Shown piece by piece: positions 1 to 15,701 of a stretch of 64,000 nt of DNA. This DNA comes from Nymphaea colorata (taxonomy: Eukaryota > Streptophyta > Magnoliopsida > Nymphaeales > Nymphaeaceae): assembly GCF_008831285.2 (NCBI RefSeq), contig NC_045143.1:3543503-3607502 (forward strand), in the 5' to 3' direction. The notes beneath the pieces are model-generated. The model searched no databases. It was not told the origin of the DNA and saw nothing but the letters and a program-made list of their open reading frames with translations. Position 1 is the stretch's first letter. Every line of letters begins with the position of its first letter. A program made the translations under genes and the position numbers.

Positions 1-1997
1 ATACTGACCCACCGTTATTGTGGCTACATTAAAGCTCATTCAGTTCCTTAATGGTACATAACATTAAAAATGTAAATACAACCATGTTTTTGAGAAACTA
101 TTTAAGCTTGACATGCAGCTAACAGAAAATTCAAGCCATCTAATTCCATATAAAAGTTAAGTAGCTTGCATACAATGGCTGTACAAGCAGACAGGATCTG
201 TGCATGAATAGTAATATTGTTACAGATATTTACAACAGTGAACTGCTTTCACCGTCACATTTGCATCCACATATACAACTGAAAGTATAGCTTGGCATAC
301 TGCAAATTTTACGTGCAAACAGGTTTGATTACTTTCAAGTTTCAATTCAGGATTCCATTCTGTGGAGACACGGTATTTTTAAATCCAACAGATATTAGTA
401 AGAGATTGCAACACAAACAACGAGAATCACATAGACTAGGTCTTAAAATGCATATCAGAAACTAGCCCACTTTGATCAATTGAGGAGACTGTGCACAAGT
501 TTGTTCCACGTTAATGGCATTCTTTGCCCATATCATCTCATTTTTTACATGGCCTATGCAAGAAAGGCAGATAAAAATAAAGGAGATGGACATGATAATA
601 ACTAAAACAGTACTCTAGCAATATATGAGGCATTAAATAGGAAGTCATTACACTCTCATTTTACAGTCAAACTCAGTTTTTTGTTCTCCCCTACACTAAA
701 TCAGCATTTCTCCAGTACCATACAACGAGGAAATATATTAAGACAAGTTTTAGCCTACTACATAAACATCCCTATAGATGCAAGTAAAGATGCATGTAGC
801 CTGGTAAAAGTTTCTGACTATCATTTAGACCTGCTATAGAATTTAGCATCAGAGGTCATGTGAAATCATCAACAACTTTTAGCATATAAATCATGCTTCC
901 CATGCAGAAGCAAAGATTATCATGCCCTCTACAGGAAATGTATTTGCGGTTGTTCTCCAAAGAAGTTGCACAATTCTCTGCAGTTTATATGGAGTGAAAG
1001 TGAAATATTGAGGCCCAAAATTTGACTCCAGACTTTTGCTGCAGACATAACTGACAACAAGAAAATTATTATGAAGTCTTTAATTATTGACAAAGTTTGG
1101 TACATGAATCAGTGTGGCAAAAACTTGGAAGGAACCATATAATTGGATCAATAGTGGAGGCCTGTGGTGGCAGTGGATGGGTTGTGCGGATAGCTTTTAT
1201 TGTGTGTTTGAGGATTCAGCGAGAGTTCAATGGCAAAATAATTGCCAAAAGAAGGATGAGGACAGAAAAAGCCTCTTAGTTTTAAGGCCTTTTGCTGAAA
1301 TAATGTGGAAACCTTAATAATTATTGAAAGAATGGTCTTATTGTCCCAGCCTGGTATAAAGTCCGCAATATTTGAAAACCAGCAAAGACTAAGGATCTCC
1401 GTTTAATGGCAATTTTTATCAGTAGAATAAGCTAGTTTTATGCTGTTATGAGAAAATGATGAACAAATAGAAGCGTCAAACAGTTAACAGACCTCACACG
1501 CTATGCTTGTCTGTGATAATTTGAGTTCGTTGGCGAAAATAATACATACTTAAGAGTGGTAACCTCCTGATTGAATTGGATAGGAAGTTCAAGTCTTGCG
1601 GTCTAACTGGAGATCAACGTTGTTAGGATGGGTTTCTGAAACAAATCAATTTCCAGTACATTAAGAAATTTGTCCCCAACCAACTTCAGCTTGAATCAAT
1701 CTATTCAAGAATCGACTTTATATCCCAAAAAAAAAGTTAAGAAAAACAAGGTAAATTTGTTCTAAAAAGAAAATTACATAAAAAAGATATTATGAGACGT
1801 GCAATGAAGGTCTAAATTGTTTATATGTAGGATGAACAAATTCCATAGTTTCTCACAGAAGCAGGAAAACGAAAAAGGAAAGGAAAAGGAAAATTTGTTT
1901 AAGAAAAAAAAAAGCAAAACGTATAAAGTCCGGAACATGCATTTAAGGCCTAAAAGGCTAAAACGATAACATGTAGCAGCCACAAACACTATAATTC
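1..1997. other. Downstream intergenic region, no gene supported
   Basis: The stretch is AT-rich with no exon chain that can be recognised. On the minus strand a 45-codon open stretch follows a TGCAG acceptor-like site at about 1040 and ends at a stop near 905. Another acceptor-like TTTCAG lies at about 1636. Either could belong to a gene with the ORF at 1998-2330, but nothing matches a known family. Confidence 0.4.
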
Positions 1998-2330
1998 TCA
2001 CAGAAGCTGCAAAATAGAAGGGAAAGTAAAACCAATCCAGGCTGAATTGCAACGAGCTACCCGTTCGTTGGATAAAGCAAATGCAATTAACTGTTCTGAG
2101 GTTGAATAGAAGAGGTTATGGACGCTGAATGGTTGCATTGCTTGCATTTCAATGCTGGTCGTATCTCTTTCCAGTCTTTCTGCAACGTCCAAAATTTGAT
2201 CACGTAAAAAGAGCAAATAAAGGCACCAACTTAAATCACCATTGCTTGCTGAATCAGCAGTCCAACTAAATTGCAGAAAATTATAAGGATAGCGGGAAAG
2301 AAAGAACCGGACGAAGTTACCTGTTGGCAC
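1998..2330 (-). CDS. Unrecognised minus-strand ORF or exon
   Basis: I do not recognise this product. The reading frame is open for about 110 codons. The part between about 2265 and 2046 has a protein-like composition (for example DQILDVAERLERDTTSIEMQ and HNLFYSTSEQLIAFALSNER). It may be an exon: an acceptor-like TTTAG lies at 2266-2270 and a donor-like CGG/GTAGCT follows at about 2060. A CAG/GTAACT donor at 2321/2320 would imply a 55-nt intron, unusually short for plants. No start codon context or domain supports it further, and it could be chance. Confidence 0.25.
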   Translation of the reverse strand: MPTGNFVRFFLSRYPYNFLQFSWTADSASNGDLSWCLYLLFLRDQILDVAERLERDTTSIEMQAMQPFSVHNLFYSTSEQLIAFALSNERVARCNSAWIGFTFPSILQLL

Positions 2331-4688
<2,358 letters not shown>

Positions 4689-7600
4689 TCACTTCCAAAG
4701 TCTGACAAACTTATCATGACTAGCAGAAGCAACAACCCCTGTGACATTTGACACCGCCAAGGCTGCAATCAGGCCTTCATGAGCAGCAATGGTCATCGTC
4801 CTGTTATCAACCATGTTCCACAGCTCCAGCGACTGAAGAAAGAAAATTGCATGAGCCTGCAACCTTAAAGTTACACAAGAAAGGAAGAATGGAGCAAATC
4901 AAAGTTAGCATTTCTTGCCTGATAACAGCCGATCACTAGCAAAGATGGATAGCTAGGATGGAAAACACAGGAATGGAACTTGTTGCCGTTACAGTTCAGT
5001 TCATGAATGCATTCACCCTCACTTCCAGATCCAAGACTCCAGACCCTGACGGAATCTTCACTCACAGAAGCCAGCAAATCACCCGTTGCATCCCAGCATA
5101 TGGAATTCACGGACTTTGTATGCCCCTATCAAGGATCACAAGGAAATTAAGTTATTTCCCGTGAAAAGATTGATGCGGCACCTTTCTTGCAGCAATACGG
5201 CAGATCAGCAATTTGAATATGTACTAAATAATCTAATAAGGAAACCCTTTCAGACAGTCACCTGGAGAGTGGTACGGCATGCTTGTGTCTCAACATCAAG
5301 AACGGAAACAATAGTCTCAGAAGCTGCAGCAAGATATTTCCCAAGACGGGGTTGGAATCTTATTTGGTTTGTGCCACCCTGTGTAAGGAGACAAGTATTA
5401 ACAGAAAAAGTATGAAATGCTGCATGATCAAACAATTAAAAAGTCTGAAGTGCTAGCGGATAAATTGCATACTCTGAACACTCTTGCGCAGCTGCCATTG
5501 TTGATGCTCCAATATCGAATTTCACTATCACCATCACAAGAGCAGATTAGGTCCTCTCTATTTGGATGGAAATCCAAAGACATTACAGACATGGAATGGC
5601 CTGTGAAGGTCCGAAGGGAATATGATGGCTGTCAAAAAAAAGTTGTGATCAGAATATAATCTTACATAAGGGTGCCAAACAAGATCTGAGATCGATATAA
5701 TCTACCATGACTTCATCTCTACGAACCAAGACCAAATAAAAAAACATATGCACAACCAAAAAGAATCACCATCTGGAATGAAGAGGAATAAAACAAGAAA
5801 AGGAGAAGAATAATTCACCTTATCAGCATCCCAAACCCTGACAGTTTTGTCAAATGATGAGGTGGCCAAACGAGGAATGCTAGGACTAAATCGAACATCA
5901 GTTATCAACTGAGAATGTTCCTCCAATGAACTCTTTGGCTTCAATGTATCAGCATACCACAGCACAGCCTGGATTGTTAAGTTACCAAGATAGCATGAAA
6001 ATTATCCTGCTTACCATAATTTCAAACCTAAATCATGTTTTACATTTTTCCAGATAAAATAGGAAAATATACATATTACTTTCAATTTTTTTTATGACTC
6101 ACTTTAATGTAACACCCAGCTCCTTACCTTTTTCTCGTGGCCTGCACTAGCTAGTAGTTTTCCATCAGATGAAAAATGGCAACATGCGACCTTGCTTGAA
6201 CTTGCCCGAACATTATTAATCTGGCTAAATGAAAACCCTGACACGAATTCACATTAAGAAAGGCAGTTGTAAGCATAACAAATATCATTTTCGTATTTTA
6301 AACGGCAATGTTTTTCTCGGGTATAATACTGGAAGCTTGATAAAAACAGGAAAAAAAAAGGAAAAATATGGTAAATTTAAAAAAGTTAAAAATTAAGAAA
6401 AAATAAAATAAATGAGAAACTAATAATACAACTTCAAAAAATAAGTAGATAAGCAACAAATAAAATTAGAAATTGGAAACAAGCAGGTTGGCATTAAAAA
6501 CTGAGGAAAAAATGCTTAAAATGAAAAAACTGCTGGAAAAGGCATGAAAAAAAGGGAAAAACACATTTTTTTGTGTTTTTTCGTTTTGGTGGTTTTTTCA
6601 AAAAAAAAAAAAAGCAAATTTTTCCGTTTGTTTCAGCTGACTTATTTTCACGCTTTTAACATGTTTTTTCCGAAAAACACATTTTTTTGTGGCTATGGTT
6701 ATAAGCAAGCTCATTATCAGGTCCAAATTTCGAAAGGAGGGGAAAATAATAACATAACTATGAACAAAGTTTAAGGTGGAAATTAAATAAGAAAAAGAAT
6801 AATAAATAGAAAAATGATCTACCTTTGGTGCCCTCCATTCCAACAGTGTCTCTTTGATCTGTATCATCATGAGACAAAAATGAGTCCACATTTTCGTCCA
6901 ATGAACCATCCTCAGCAAGTCTTTCTATGTCAGCCTGTAACCCCATATCTTTGTCATCCCACTGCCAAAATTGAAAACTGATGAGACTCTAGGTCCAAGC
7001 ATCTACGAAATAATCATCAAATAAAAATATTGTTTGTTTTCAATGGTCAGAGCAAAGAAGCAACATTACAAGTTGATTCGATGGTGATGTAAGTGTTCCA
7101 GTTCCATCTGAACCAAACATAACCAAAGGCTTAGATGAAGTGGCACCGTGCTGCAATGGCATTGGCATCACATCTCCTGGTGTATGAGTTGATGGCGTAG
7201 AGGGTGCAGAGCTCGGTGATGGGCCTGTAGTGTTTGCTGTTCCTGAGCTATTAGCAGGACCTGAAGATGATACCGGTTGTTTCCTTTTTCTTCCACTCTG
7301 GTTCTTGGAGGCCGTCTTAGTTCACCCAAAAAAAAAAAAAAAAGATATCAGTCAGATTAAGATGGCAAATTCTATCTAGAAGTCAAAGAAGATACCTACA
7401 GATACTACAAAAGAATGACATGATCAACCAGGATGAGAAATTAAGTTTTGAAAATTCGATAGAGGCAAGAAAGTGTAAGACCTGATCATTTCCCCGATAG
7501 GAATTTGACATGCTGCCATCCATAGTGACACCACCATTAACTTTATCTTGCTGATGAAGATGGTGACTGCTGCTTTGGGATTGCTGACTTGAGAGTGGAT

Positions 7601-7797
7601 GCTGTTGCAGCTGCTGCTGATTGCTATTTTGTTGTGGCTGTTGCTGTTGTTGTTGCTGCTGTAATTGAGCAATCTTCAGCTACTCAAAAAGAGGTAGATA
7701 TTTAGTGCTATCAGGAAGAAAAATTTAGCAATGAAAAAGACTGACAAAAAAGAAATTAACTGAATTTGCAAAAGATAATTTAATGAAGGCATGCAAG

Positions 7798-7856
<59 letters not shown>

Positions 7857-7991
7857 CAGGCAGACAGACACATATATATAAGGTTAACAGATTCTTCCAA
7901 CCATCCGGATCTCATAGACGCAGCCCAATGCATCGGGCTATGTGTGTGAGATCCCGATGGATGGATGGCTGGAGGATTTCAGCTTTCTACA

Positions 7992-8025
<34 letters not shown>

Positions 8026-8202
8026 AGAGAGAGAGATTAGGATGTACGTGACCCTTAGGTGCATGAACCTTAAAGAATCATCTTGGCTGTTGACTAAAAT
8101 AACATATCTCCTTTTCAGTCCTTGATTTTCTCCCAGTCTTCCATTCTTCAAAAGATCAATGGCCAAGATGATTTTTTACAAGTTACGCACCTAAGAATCA
8201 TG

Positions 8203-8283
<81 letters not shown>

Positions 8284-11200
8284 ACCCAGTCCCCAGATAA
8301 AAACTTTTTTGAAGGAGGGGCCACAACTGCACCCTGCACCCTGTACCCATACTCATGCAGCATAGATATTAAGCAGATATGACCACAAATTTCAAGGAAG
8401 ATAGCCAAGGTAAAATGACCTTAAGCAAAAAATCATTCTCTCCCCTCTGCAAAACAGGAGATGCAGCCTGCATTGGAGATCCAACACCCTGAACCATCTC
8501 CCCAACAGGATTTGGCTGGCCATCTTTTCCAAGAGCCATATTCCTGCTGTTCAAAAGCATCCGCAGTCTTCTGCTATCAATATCAGCTGCCGAAGTAGAT
8601 GTTATATTTTGCTGTGCCTGAGCTTGCATCAGCAAATGTTGCTGCTGTGGAGTTAACATCTGAATCTGATGGTACTGTTGAGGTGACTGTATAAATGACT
8701 TCTGTGGTTGTAGAAGACCTGGACGAAGCTGGTCAAGGCCCTACCCATGCACAACATAACAAAGAATAAAATAACTAAACAGAAAATCTAACAGCATAAA
8801 CTCAGAACCCAAAAAAAAATGTTAGAAGACGATAAATCTCTTGAACAGTTGAACTAGTCAGTATACAAGCAATTGGATGCTCCATCGTCTCAACTTTAAA
8901 GTGCAGAATAAAAGAATGCCATGTCATATGAGCAACATTGAATTCAACTTGTATGTATACATATTCAGTTAAGTCTTAGGAGTAGCACCATTTGTAGTCT
9001 TCAGGGAAATTTCCTCCTATATTAACTTTGTCTAGCTTTGTCATACATATAGGTGCTCTGTATAGTTAAAAACTTAAAAGAAAAAGTTAAAAGATATCAA
9101 CTCAAGTTGCACCCACAGAAATTAACCCTAACGAAAGAAGTCATTTTGGGTTGTATGTGTCTCTATGCCATGGCAACCTTATGTTTCCCTCTAAACATTT
9201 CATGATTCATGAATACACAATCATGCACATACGTGCCAATATACTTATACACATTAGTTATACACAGTTACACACACAAACATCATGAGATCTGGCCCAT
9301 CAGTAGCTGCCTCTGTATGCCCAGGAAGTGACAAAATGTTACTTTCATGTCTCTAAGAAACAAGATCCCCACTCTTATGGATAACCTTTCGAACTTGGGG
9401 CATATGATAAGATATTTTACTCTGTCACACTTCCAGTCTCTTATACAAATGCAGAAATTTTCTATTTAAGTACTCAAGACATGGGGCCCCTTTTTAGAAG
9501 GCATGACTTTCCAAAAAAAGCACAAGTTCAACTTCAGATTCACACATCTACCAGTCAAGTGTACTCAAAATAAAGGGACTTGAGTACAGTATGTGATAAC
9601 CATAACATGGTGCTAGCAACACATTTTCTTATTCCTTTTAAATTATGAAAAAAGCCAAGCCGACAGGGGCTCTTTCCATTTGGTAGACAGATATGATAAT
9701 TGATAAGTGACACTAAGCTAGGAGATGTCACAAATTTAAATCCGACAAGTATGAATCCATTGTGGTGAGGCCAAAGCCACAAAAGGGGACCCCAAGGATC
9801 TTCCCAACTGGAAGCTAGCCAATATGCGGTAAAGTGAAGATTGGGGTTCCCGTTGGGTTCCCAAGAAAAACATGGAAAAAAAAATATCATTAATAAAATT
9901 AAAGATGCATTAAAAGACAGCATTGGCAGAGAGTTGTCACACTCAAGAAAACAAACATAATAAGCTACAAATTGTCACTAAGGAAAAAAGTCTTTAGAAG
10001 AGGCAGAATGATATTTGTGCACATGGAAACAATTGCAAGAGAAGAATCACAAAGCAACTAATAAAAGGTGATTCATGATAAAGCAGACAAACCGTGAGGG
10101 GCCATCCTTTCAAAGTCAAATTGTTACCACCCTGGTTGGCTCCTGCACATTGAGACACATTCAGATATATATAAGTGTTCTAGAACTAGCCACCATAAGT
10201 TCGAAAATCATATAACATGTGCTTGCCAGTGCTTCCAATAACAAGCCAGGTGGTCAAAATGGCAAATTAAATGTGGAAAACTGGATAGAGGTAAAGCCAA
10301 AATAAAGTCAACATGTAGGTTAATCTATCAGTGTGCTTTTCTAGAACTAGCCTCCATAAGTTCGAAAATCATATAACATGTGCTTGCCAATACTTCAAAT
10401 AACAACCAGGTGGTAAAAAATGGATAATTAAATGTGGAAAACTGGATAGAGGTAAAGCCAAAATAAAGTCAACAGGTAGGTTAATTTATCAGTGTGCTTT
10501 TCTTCAGGGGAGAGCCTTGGATATAAATGCCCCAAGGACAATCCAAAATGGTTAGAAAAAGGAGGGAAAATTATTTTAAAAGTAAGAAATCATGGACTAC
10601 ATAATGAGAAGAATTTAACATAAGAAGTCCTGACTAGACATTACCAGGAACTCCAATCAATGATCCGTCGGGTCCTGCAGCTCTAGGGTTCAGCACAGCG
10701 TTTATCTCACTTTTTATGTCCTGCATGTGTTTCATTCATATCAAAGAGTAAAAAATTGAGTAGATAAGAGAAAAAAAAAAAGAAGCCTTGCATCTCATGC
10801 ACACACCATAGTAGGCACTTGAAGTTGTTGGTTCCGTGCTTGGACTTGCTGAAGAGTTGCCGACATACCTCCAGCTGTCCCTTGAAGCAGTTGCCTGAAA
10901 GTAAGAACAACAAAGAAACATAATATATAAATGTGCTTCAGGCTTCAGCCTACTAGTATGACAAGTACTAGACAGTCCAGACCTAAAACCAGAGAATTAG
11001 AAGAAAAATGAAGGTAAGGAAATTGAAAAGCTAGGGGAGAAAAATGGCATGATAGATTAACTACAGAAAATATGTATGAGTACTCAATCTCTGCTCTTGC
11101 CTAAATAACAAAAGTTTCCAAAGTCTGGTATGGTCCATCATGTTGACAACTTGACATGCAAGATAAGATCAGGAATTTTATTTGTTTAAAATGTTTATAA

Positions 11201-11858
11201 GCAAGAACCGTGCATGTACTTTGGAATGTGCCATTTATAAAGTTAACCAAAACATCCTCCACAGCATCCATGGCACGATTAAGCAAACGATAAGAAGACA
11301 GTGAAGTAATTAGAACATCCTCCGCAGCACATTTCTATCAGAAGTTCAGAACATCCTCCGGGACCTCGACAGTGCATGAGTTTGACACAATCAGACACTG
11401 ACGACTGGAAGGCCATGATTAGCCGATTTGAGAAGGACTATAATGGTCAAGAAACAGACGTTGCATTACCCTGTAGGTTGTGTAGGTGCGCCTGCTGACT
11501 TCAGCATCGAAGCATGGTTCGGATCTGGTAGCTGGCCCAAATTATCACTGAACCTCTGTTTTGAACATATAAATGGTAACATTAGGAAAATGGGGCGTAA
11601 TATTAATACAGCCTTGACACCAAGAGAAACAGGAACTTGGGAAAAACCTTCATGGATGGATCATCAAGCGAGTCTCTTTGAATTGGCAACTTTAACCGTT
11701 CTTCATACATTTTTGTGGCTAGGGCATTTGCACCCTGGGTCGGCCTCAAGAGGTCAGCACCAACAAGACCATTTGGAGTACCATTGAGAAGATGGGCACC
11801 TTCTCTCCTCTGCTGCTGCTGCTGCTGCTGATGTTGTTGTTGCTGTTGCTGCGGTTGT

Positions 11859-11902
<44 letters not shown>

Positions 11903-12871
11903 TTGTTGTTGTTGTTGTTGCTGCTGCTGCTGCTGTGCTGCATGCCTCTGCAGTATAAGTTGTTGCATTTGCAGTTGTTGTTGTTGTTGTTGCTGCTGCT
12001 GCTGTTGCTGTTGTTGTTGCTGCTGCTGTTGCAACTGAGGTTGTGGCGGCGGCTGATGCTGCTGTTGCTGCTCCCTCGCTTTTATTAGCTGGGTCTGCCA
12101 CGGGAAAAAAAAATGCTATCAACCGCATTCTGATAATGCAAAAGCAAGCCCTTGTCTGATTATATACACCCGATTTATACTTGATATGAGCAATGGAATC
12201 ATCTTAATATATGCTGATCTGAATATAAAACGCGGAAAGCATGTTTCATGACACCGGGGGAATCAATTGCGCACTTAATATTACAAACAATGACTATAGA
12301 AGCTCTCCCTACACTGAGATTAAATTGACATCATAATCAAACTGCAAGTGACTATTATAATAGATGCATCAGAATATCGAAATACGATTAACAGTTGATG
12401 GAGAAGAAGCAAGACTACCTCTATGTATGACGCAGCGACATCAGAATGCTTCTCGTTCGTTCGGGCGATGAAGATGTCCCAGAAAACGGACCACCATTCG
12501 AAAAGGAAGCCACCAGGCGCATCAATGGCTGAAACAAGAACCATCAAAACTTTCTTCATCAGAAAACGAGACGAAAAAAGACCACTTTGACGGATCGCTA
12601 GAGGATTCCCGTTACGCTTACCAACTGGGTCTGAAGAAACTTTGCCCTCGGCCTGGAAAGCCTTGGCCGACGCTTGCAAATTCCTCTTCACCAAATAGTC
12701 GTAAATATAGACATCTAACCTGTTTCACAACAACAGGCAGAGACAATCAACACCAGGAAAAAGAAAAAAAAATCAGTGGCGAAAAAGACACGGAGAATCA
12801 GAAAGAAAGGAGAAGAGCGAGCGAGAGAGAGAGACTCACATTTTATCTGCTTCCCAGTTGGTCTGAGACAT
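4689..12871 (-). CDS. LUG: LEUNIG transcriptional co-repressor, complete, 18 coding exons
   Basis: LEUNIG is a nuclear Groucho/Tup1-type co-repressor; in Arabidopsis it works with SEUSS to repress AGAMOUS and shape floral organs. Coding exons, 5' to 3': 12840-12871, 12622-12719, 12419-12528, 11648-12094, 11470-11555, 10807-10894, 10645-10720, 10093-10142, 8420-8740, 7482-7679, 7070-7315, 6823-6961, 6128-6237, 5819-5968, 5473-5628, 5262-5378, 4919-5125, 4689-4832. Phases join without a break to give 2775 nt and 924 aa, close to Arabidopsis LUG (about 930). Residues 1-90 form the LUFS/LisH domain (starts [20 protein letters not shown]; later [15 protein letters not shown]). Residues 81-229 are glutamine-rich, with a second Q-rich stretch near 437-460. 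The WD40 propeller fills about 635-924 and ends [10 protein letters not shown]. The long form and double Q-rich regions favour LUG over LUH. Intron 17 has a GC donor (CAG/GCAAGA at 4919/4918). No truncation or frameshift is seen. Confidence 0.96.
7680..8419. repeat. Microsatellite cluster in LUG intron 9
   Basis: This intron holds a (TC)n run at about 7805-7855, an (AT)n run at about 7987-8023, and a compound (CT)n(GT)n run at about 8206-8282. These create long spurious reading frames (Arg-Glu and Leu-Ser repeats). They are purely simple-sequence DNA and good candidates for length polymorphism. Confidence 0.9.
10180..10501. repeat. Tandem duplication of 161 bp inside LUG intron 7
   Basis: Two adjacent units, 10180-10340 and 10341-10501, share the same order of landmarks: TAGAACTAGCC, ATATAACATGTGCTTGCCA, GTGGAAAACTGGATAGAGG and ATCAGTGTGCTTTT. 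They differ by scattered substitutions and small indels, so the duplication is not brand new. It lies wholly in the intron between exons 10645-10720 and 10093-10142 and does not touch splice sites. Confidence 0.85.
11790..12079 (-). repeat. Polyglutamine-encoding CAG/CAA tract in LUG exon 4
   Basis: On the coding strand this is a mixture of CAG and CAA codons giving runs of about 20 and about 27 glutamines, separated by a short spacer ([13 protein letters not shown]), then PQQQQQQHQ and more Q. Glutamine-rich linkers after the LUFS domain are typical of LUG. The tract also produces long spurious frames (poly-Ala, poly-Asn/Ser, poly-Leu on the other strand) that should not be annotated. Confidence 0.9.
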
Positions 12872-13128
12872 GATGACAAGCCAAAGTGAACCCAAAAGGA
12901 GAAAGGGGAAGAAAAGGAGCAGAACAATGATATTACAGGGAGTACAAGGGAGAAGCCATGGGTTTGAGTTTGGGTTTCCTCTTTCGAAGCTGGCCACCAG
13001 AAGAAGACATTCCCAACCCCTAAGTGTAGAAAGAAGAGAGAGAAAAGGCTTCTTCTTGGATATGGGCAGAGAGAAAAACACCGGTGCTCACCTGGGCTTT
13101 GCCCTCCTTCCCTGTCTCTCTTCTTTCT

Positions 13129-13136
13129 CTTTTATA
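13129..13136 (-). promoter_or_regulatory. Probable TATA box of LUG
   Basis: The minus strand reads TATAAAAG here, about 258 nt upstream of the LUG start codon at 12871. It is followed by CT/GA-rich sequence typical of a plant 5' leader. It would place transcription start near 13100 and give a 5' UTR of roughly 230 nt. No other TATA-like element was found between it and the ATG. A further upstream start or a 5' UTR intron cannot be excluded. Confidence 0.45.
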
Positions 13137-13399
13137 CTATACAAGATTTAAGAAAGATGCTGAAGAATTTTGGGTTGTGTCGAGGTTGTGGCCGAGGGGA
13201 TTGAGCTTTTCCACACACATAGACAGCACACAGAGACCACCCCCAAATTTCCTTTTCCTCCTGCTTCATTCTCTTTCGCTCGATTTGCCTTTTGCCCTCC
13301 CTTCTTCCTCCATTTCTTTTTCTTTTTCACCACCTTTGTTCAATCGGAGATGCGATCAATTATGATGAAGTCTGCAAAATCTGCCTCGCTTCTGAGTCA

Positions 13400-15670
13400 A
13401 TGACCAAGATTGTCCCTTGAGCGAAATGACACTACTAAGCCTCGTACTATTCCTTATTCCCACTCTGAGGCGTCAAAGAGTTGGATATCATCACGAGATC
13501 TTCGCCGAATCTTAATCGTCGTCTATCTCTCCCACATCAGTTCAGGACACGTGAGTCAACATACCTCCATGGAAGAAATCTGTCTCCAAGACTCCAAGTT
13601 TTCTTACCAACTCAAATTTACTCAAATCTTAAATCAAATCGTTCGACGGCAAAAACCTTCAAAAATATGGGAATCAGTGCCAAATCAAACTTTCTCTGGA
13701 TCATGAATGCAAGTTCTCCATGGATCAAGAATGCATGTTCTATACCTCTTTGTGACCTGGTTATGAAGCGTAGGTCCATCTATAAAAGCATGGTTGTTAG
13801 AAAAACTTTCCTGCCCATAATGAATGGTCAACTAAGTTGGTGTTTGATTTGATTTGAGAACTAAATCATAATTAGATTAGGTGTAAGACATAAATCAATG
13901 AAGCTCAATTTCTGTGGTCGATTTCTATTTTGACATGTGACAATGATATATGAACATGATCAAGTGAACTGAGACCACAATCAATACATCGCAAAATGAA
14001 CTTTAGTAGGTATGTCGTCTTCTGTTTGTTTAAAAGATCTTAATGTTTCATGAATATGGCAAGTCATAACTTGGTTCACATCAATGAGGTTAAAATTAGA
14101 CATTTTTTGTCCTTCTTAGGTCACGTTTGCTGGATGCATGAATTTCCATTGTCAACCTTTAGGTCTTTCATGTGTCAATCGAGTATTCTACCCTTTCCTC
14201 CAGTAGCCGAGTGATAATTTTTCATTTTTCATATAAAGCTAAATATATAATCAACAAATTTCCAATTGGTATTGGGCAGTGACTCAAATCTTGTGAAGCT
14301 GATCCATATAATTGGATCCAAATCTATCGAGATCCAATCACTGAAGATAAGGCTTTATAGTAAGCTTCGTGGGGCATACGCCATAGGAAAGACCCCACTT
14401 TGTCTCCGCCCTTGCTTTCCTCCATTCAATGAGAGAAAAATGGTCATTAAAAGGCGATTGTCGGGAAAGTGGCAATAAGATGAACTTCTTAATTTGATGT
14501 CTATCATGAATCAATGACTGTATCATTCCTCTTTAGAAAAAATGGCCCATGTTTATGAAAATTCACTCTATAAATAGATTGCACAAAGTGCTTTTGACTC
14601 AAAAGCTTGAACTTTAGTAATAAAGGTAAGGAATCTGTCTCCCAGCAATTTTTTTTTATTGGAAAAAAAAAATCAAAATCCACCTTTTTCTCTTCCTGCT
14701 ATTGAATTTTTTGCTAGAAAAATAGTGACCAGAACTTTATAAATATTTACAGAAACCAGAGTTTTGAATAAACATGCTTAGTCCGGGGCGAACAGGCCAA
14801 ATCAAGTATCAAAGATCCAATAATGCCCGTGAGCAGTTAACCCAATGCACATCCTTCGGGCATTTAAGAATGCGTTAATGGCGTTTTTGTCATTTTGGGA
14901 AGTCAAATCCCAGGAATGTCCAGCCATCTAGTTAGTATTCCAAGTCCCTTGTCCTTTTATTTGTAGTTTGCCCATGCTTCATTATAAAGGAATTAAAAAA
15001 TGACTTCATGAACCTGACAACTGGTCAACCGTAACCAAAAGAAAGAGGAAATTTTATGAAAAGTGCCTAAAGATTTTATATAATAAAAGACACTAGCAAA
15101 TTTTTAATGTTATTGAAAATGCATCATGTTTGGGCCCAAACAGGTTGGTTATCACGTTACACTTTTAGAAAAATCAAAATTTTATTTTGTATTAAAATTT
15201 TTAATTTAATTTTTATATAAAAATTCTAAAATTATTATTTCGATTCTTGTTAAAATCTTAAAATTATAATTTAAGAGGCTGAGCCTGAGCTACCATCTTG
15301 TCCGTAGCATTGTCCGTTGATCAATCGTGCAATTTATAAGGCTGCTTGTGGCAATATGGAAGCCTTAAGTGGCTGTATGAATACTGCTGGAATTTGGAGG
15401 GCAGTTCCATAAAATTATTAAAAAAAGGGAATATGGAATTCTCTTGAAGCCCTAAAATAAAACCCGTGCCTTCTTAATTAGACAAAGGCGTAATGACCTT
15501 AGTCAAGATGGTGAAGTTTAGTTAGTTGGACGTTTGTTAGAACAAACATACCTTTATATATCCGCCTTATTCATGCAATGCAGAGCTTGAATTAGGCACT
15601 GGGTTGTGAGTCGTCAGACGATTTCTTGTTTGAACTTAAATAGATAAAACCACAAATTATATCGGAACCA

Positions 15671-15701
<31 letters not shown>

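Noticed and set aside
7676-8408. ORFs rich in Arg-Glu, Leu-Ser or Thr-His repeats
   Set aside because: These are translations of (TC)n, (CT)n and (GT)n microsatellites in LUG intron 9.
9555-9923. 122-codon minus-strand ORF within LUG intron 8
   Set aside because: It lies wholly inside the intron, has no recognised domain, and inserting it would break the conserved junction between WPLT and GLDQLRPG.
11746-12128. Poly-Ala/Thr, poly-Ser/Asn and plus-strand poly-Leu ORFs
   Set aside because: They are shifted or opposite frames of the LUG CAG/CAA tract; only the glutamine frame joins the flanking exons.
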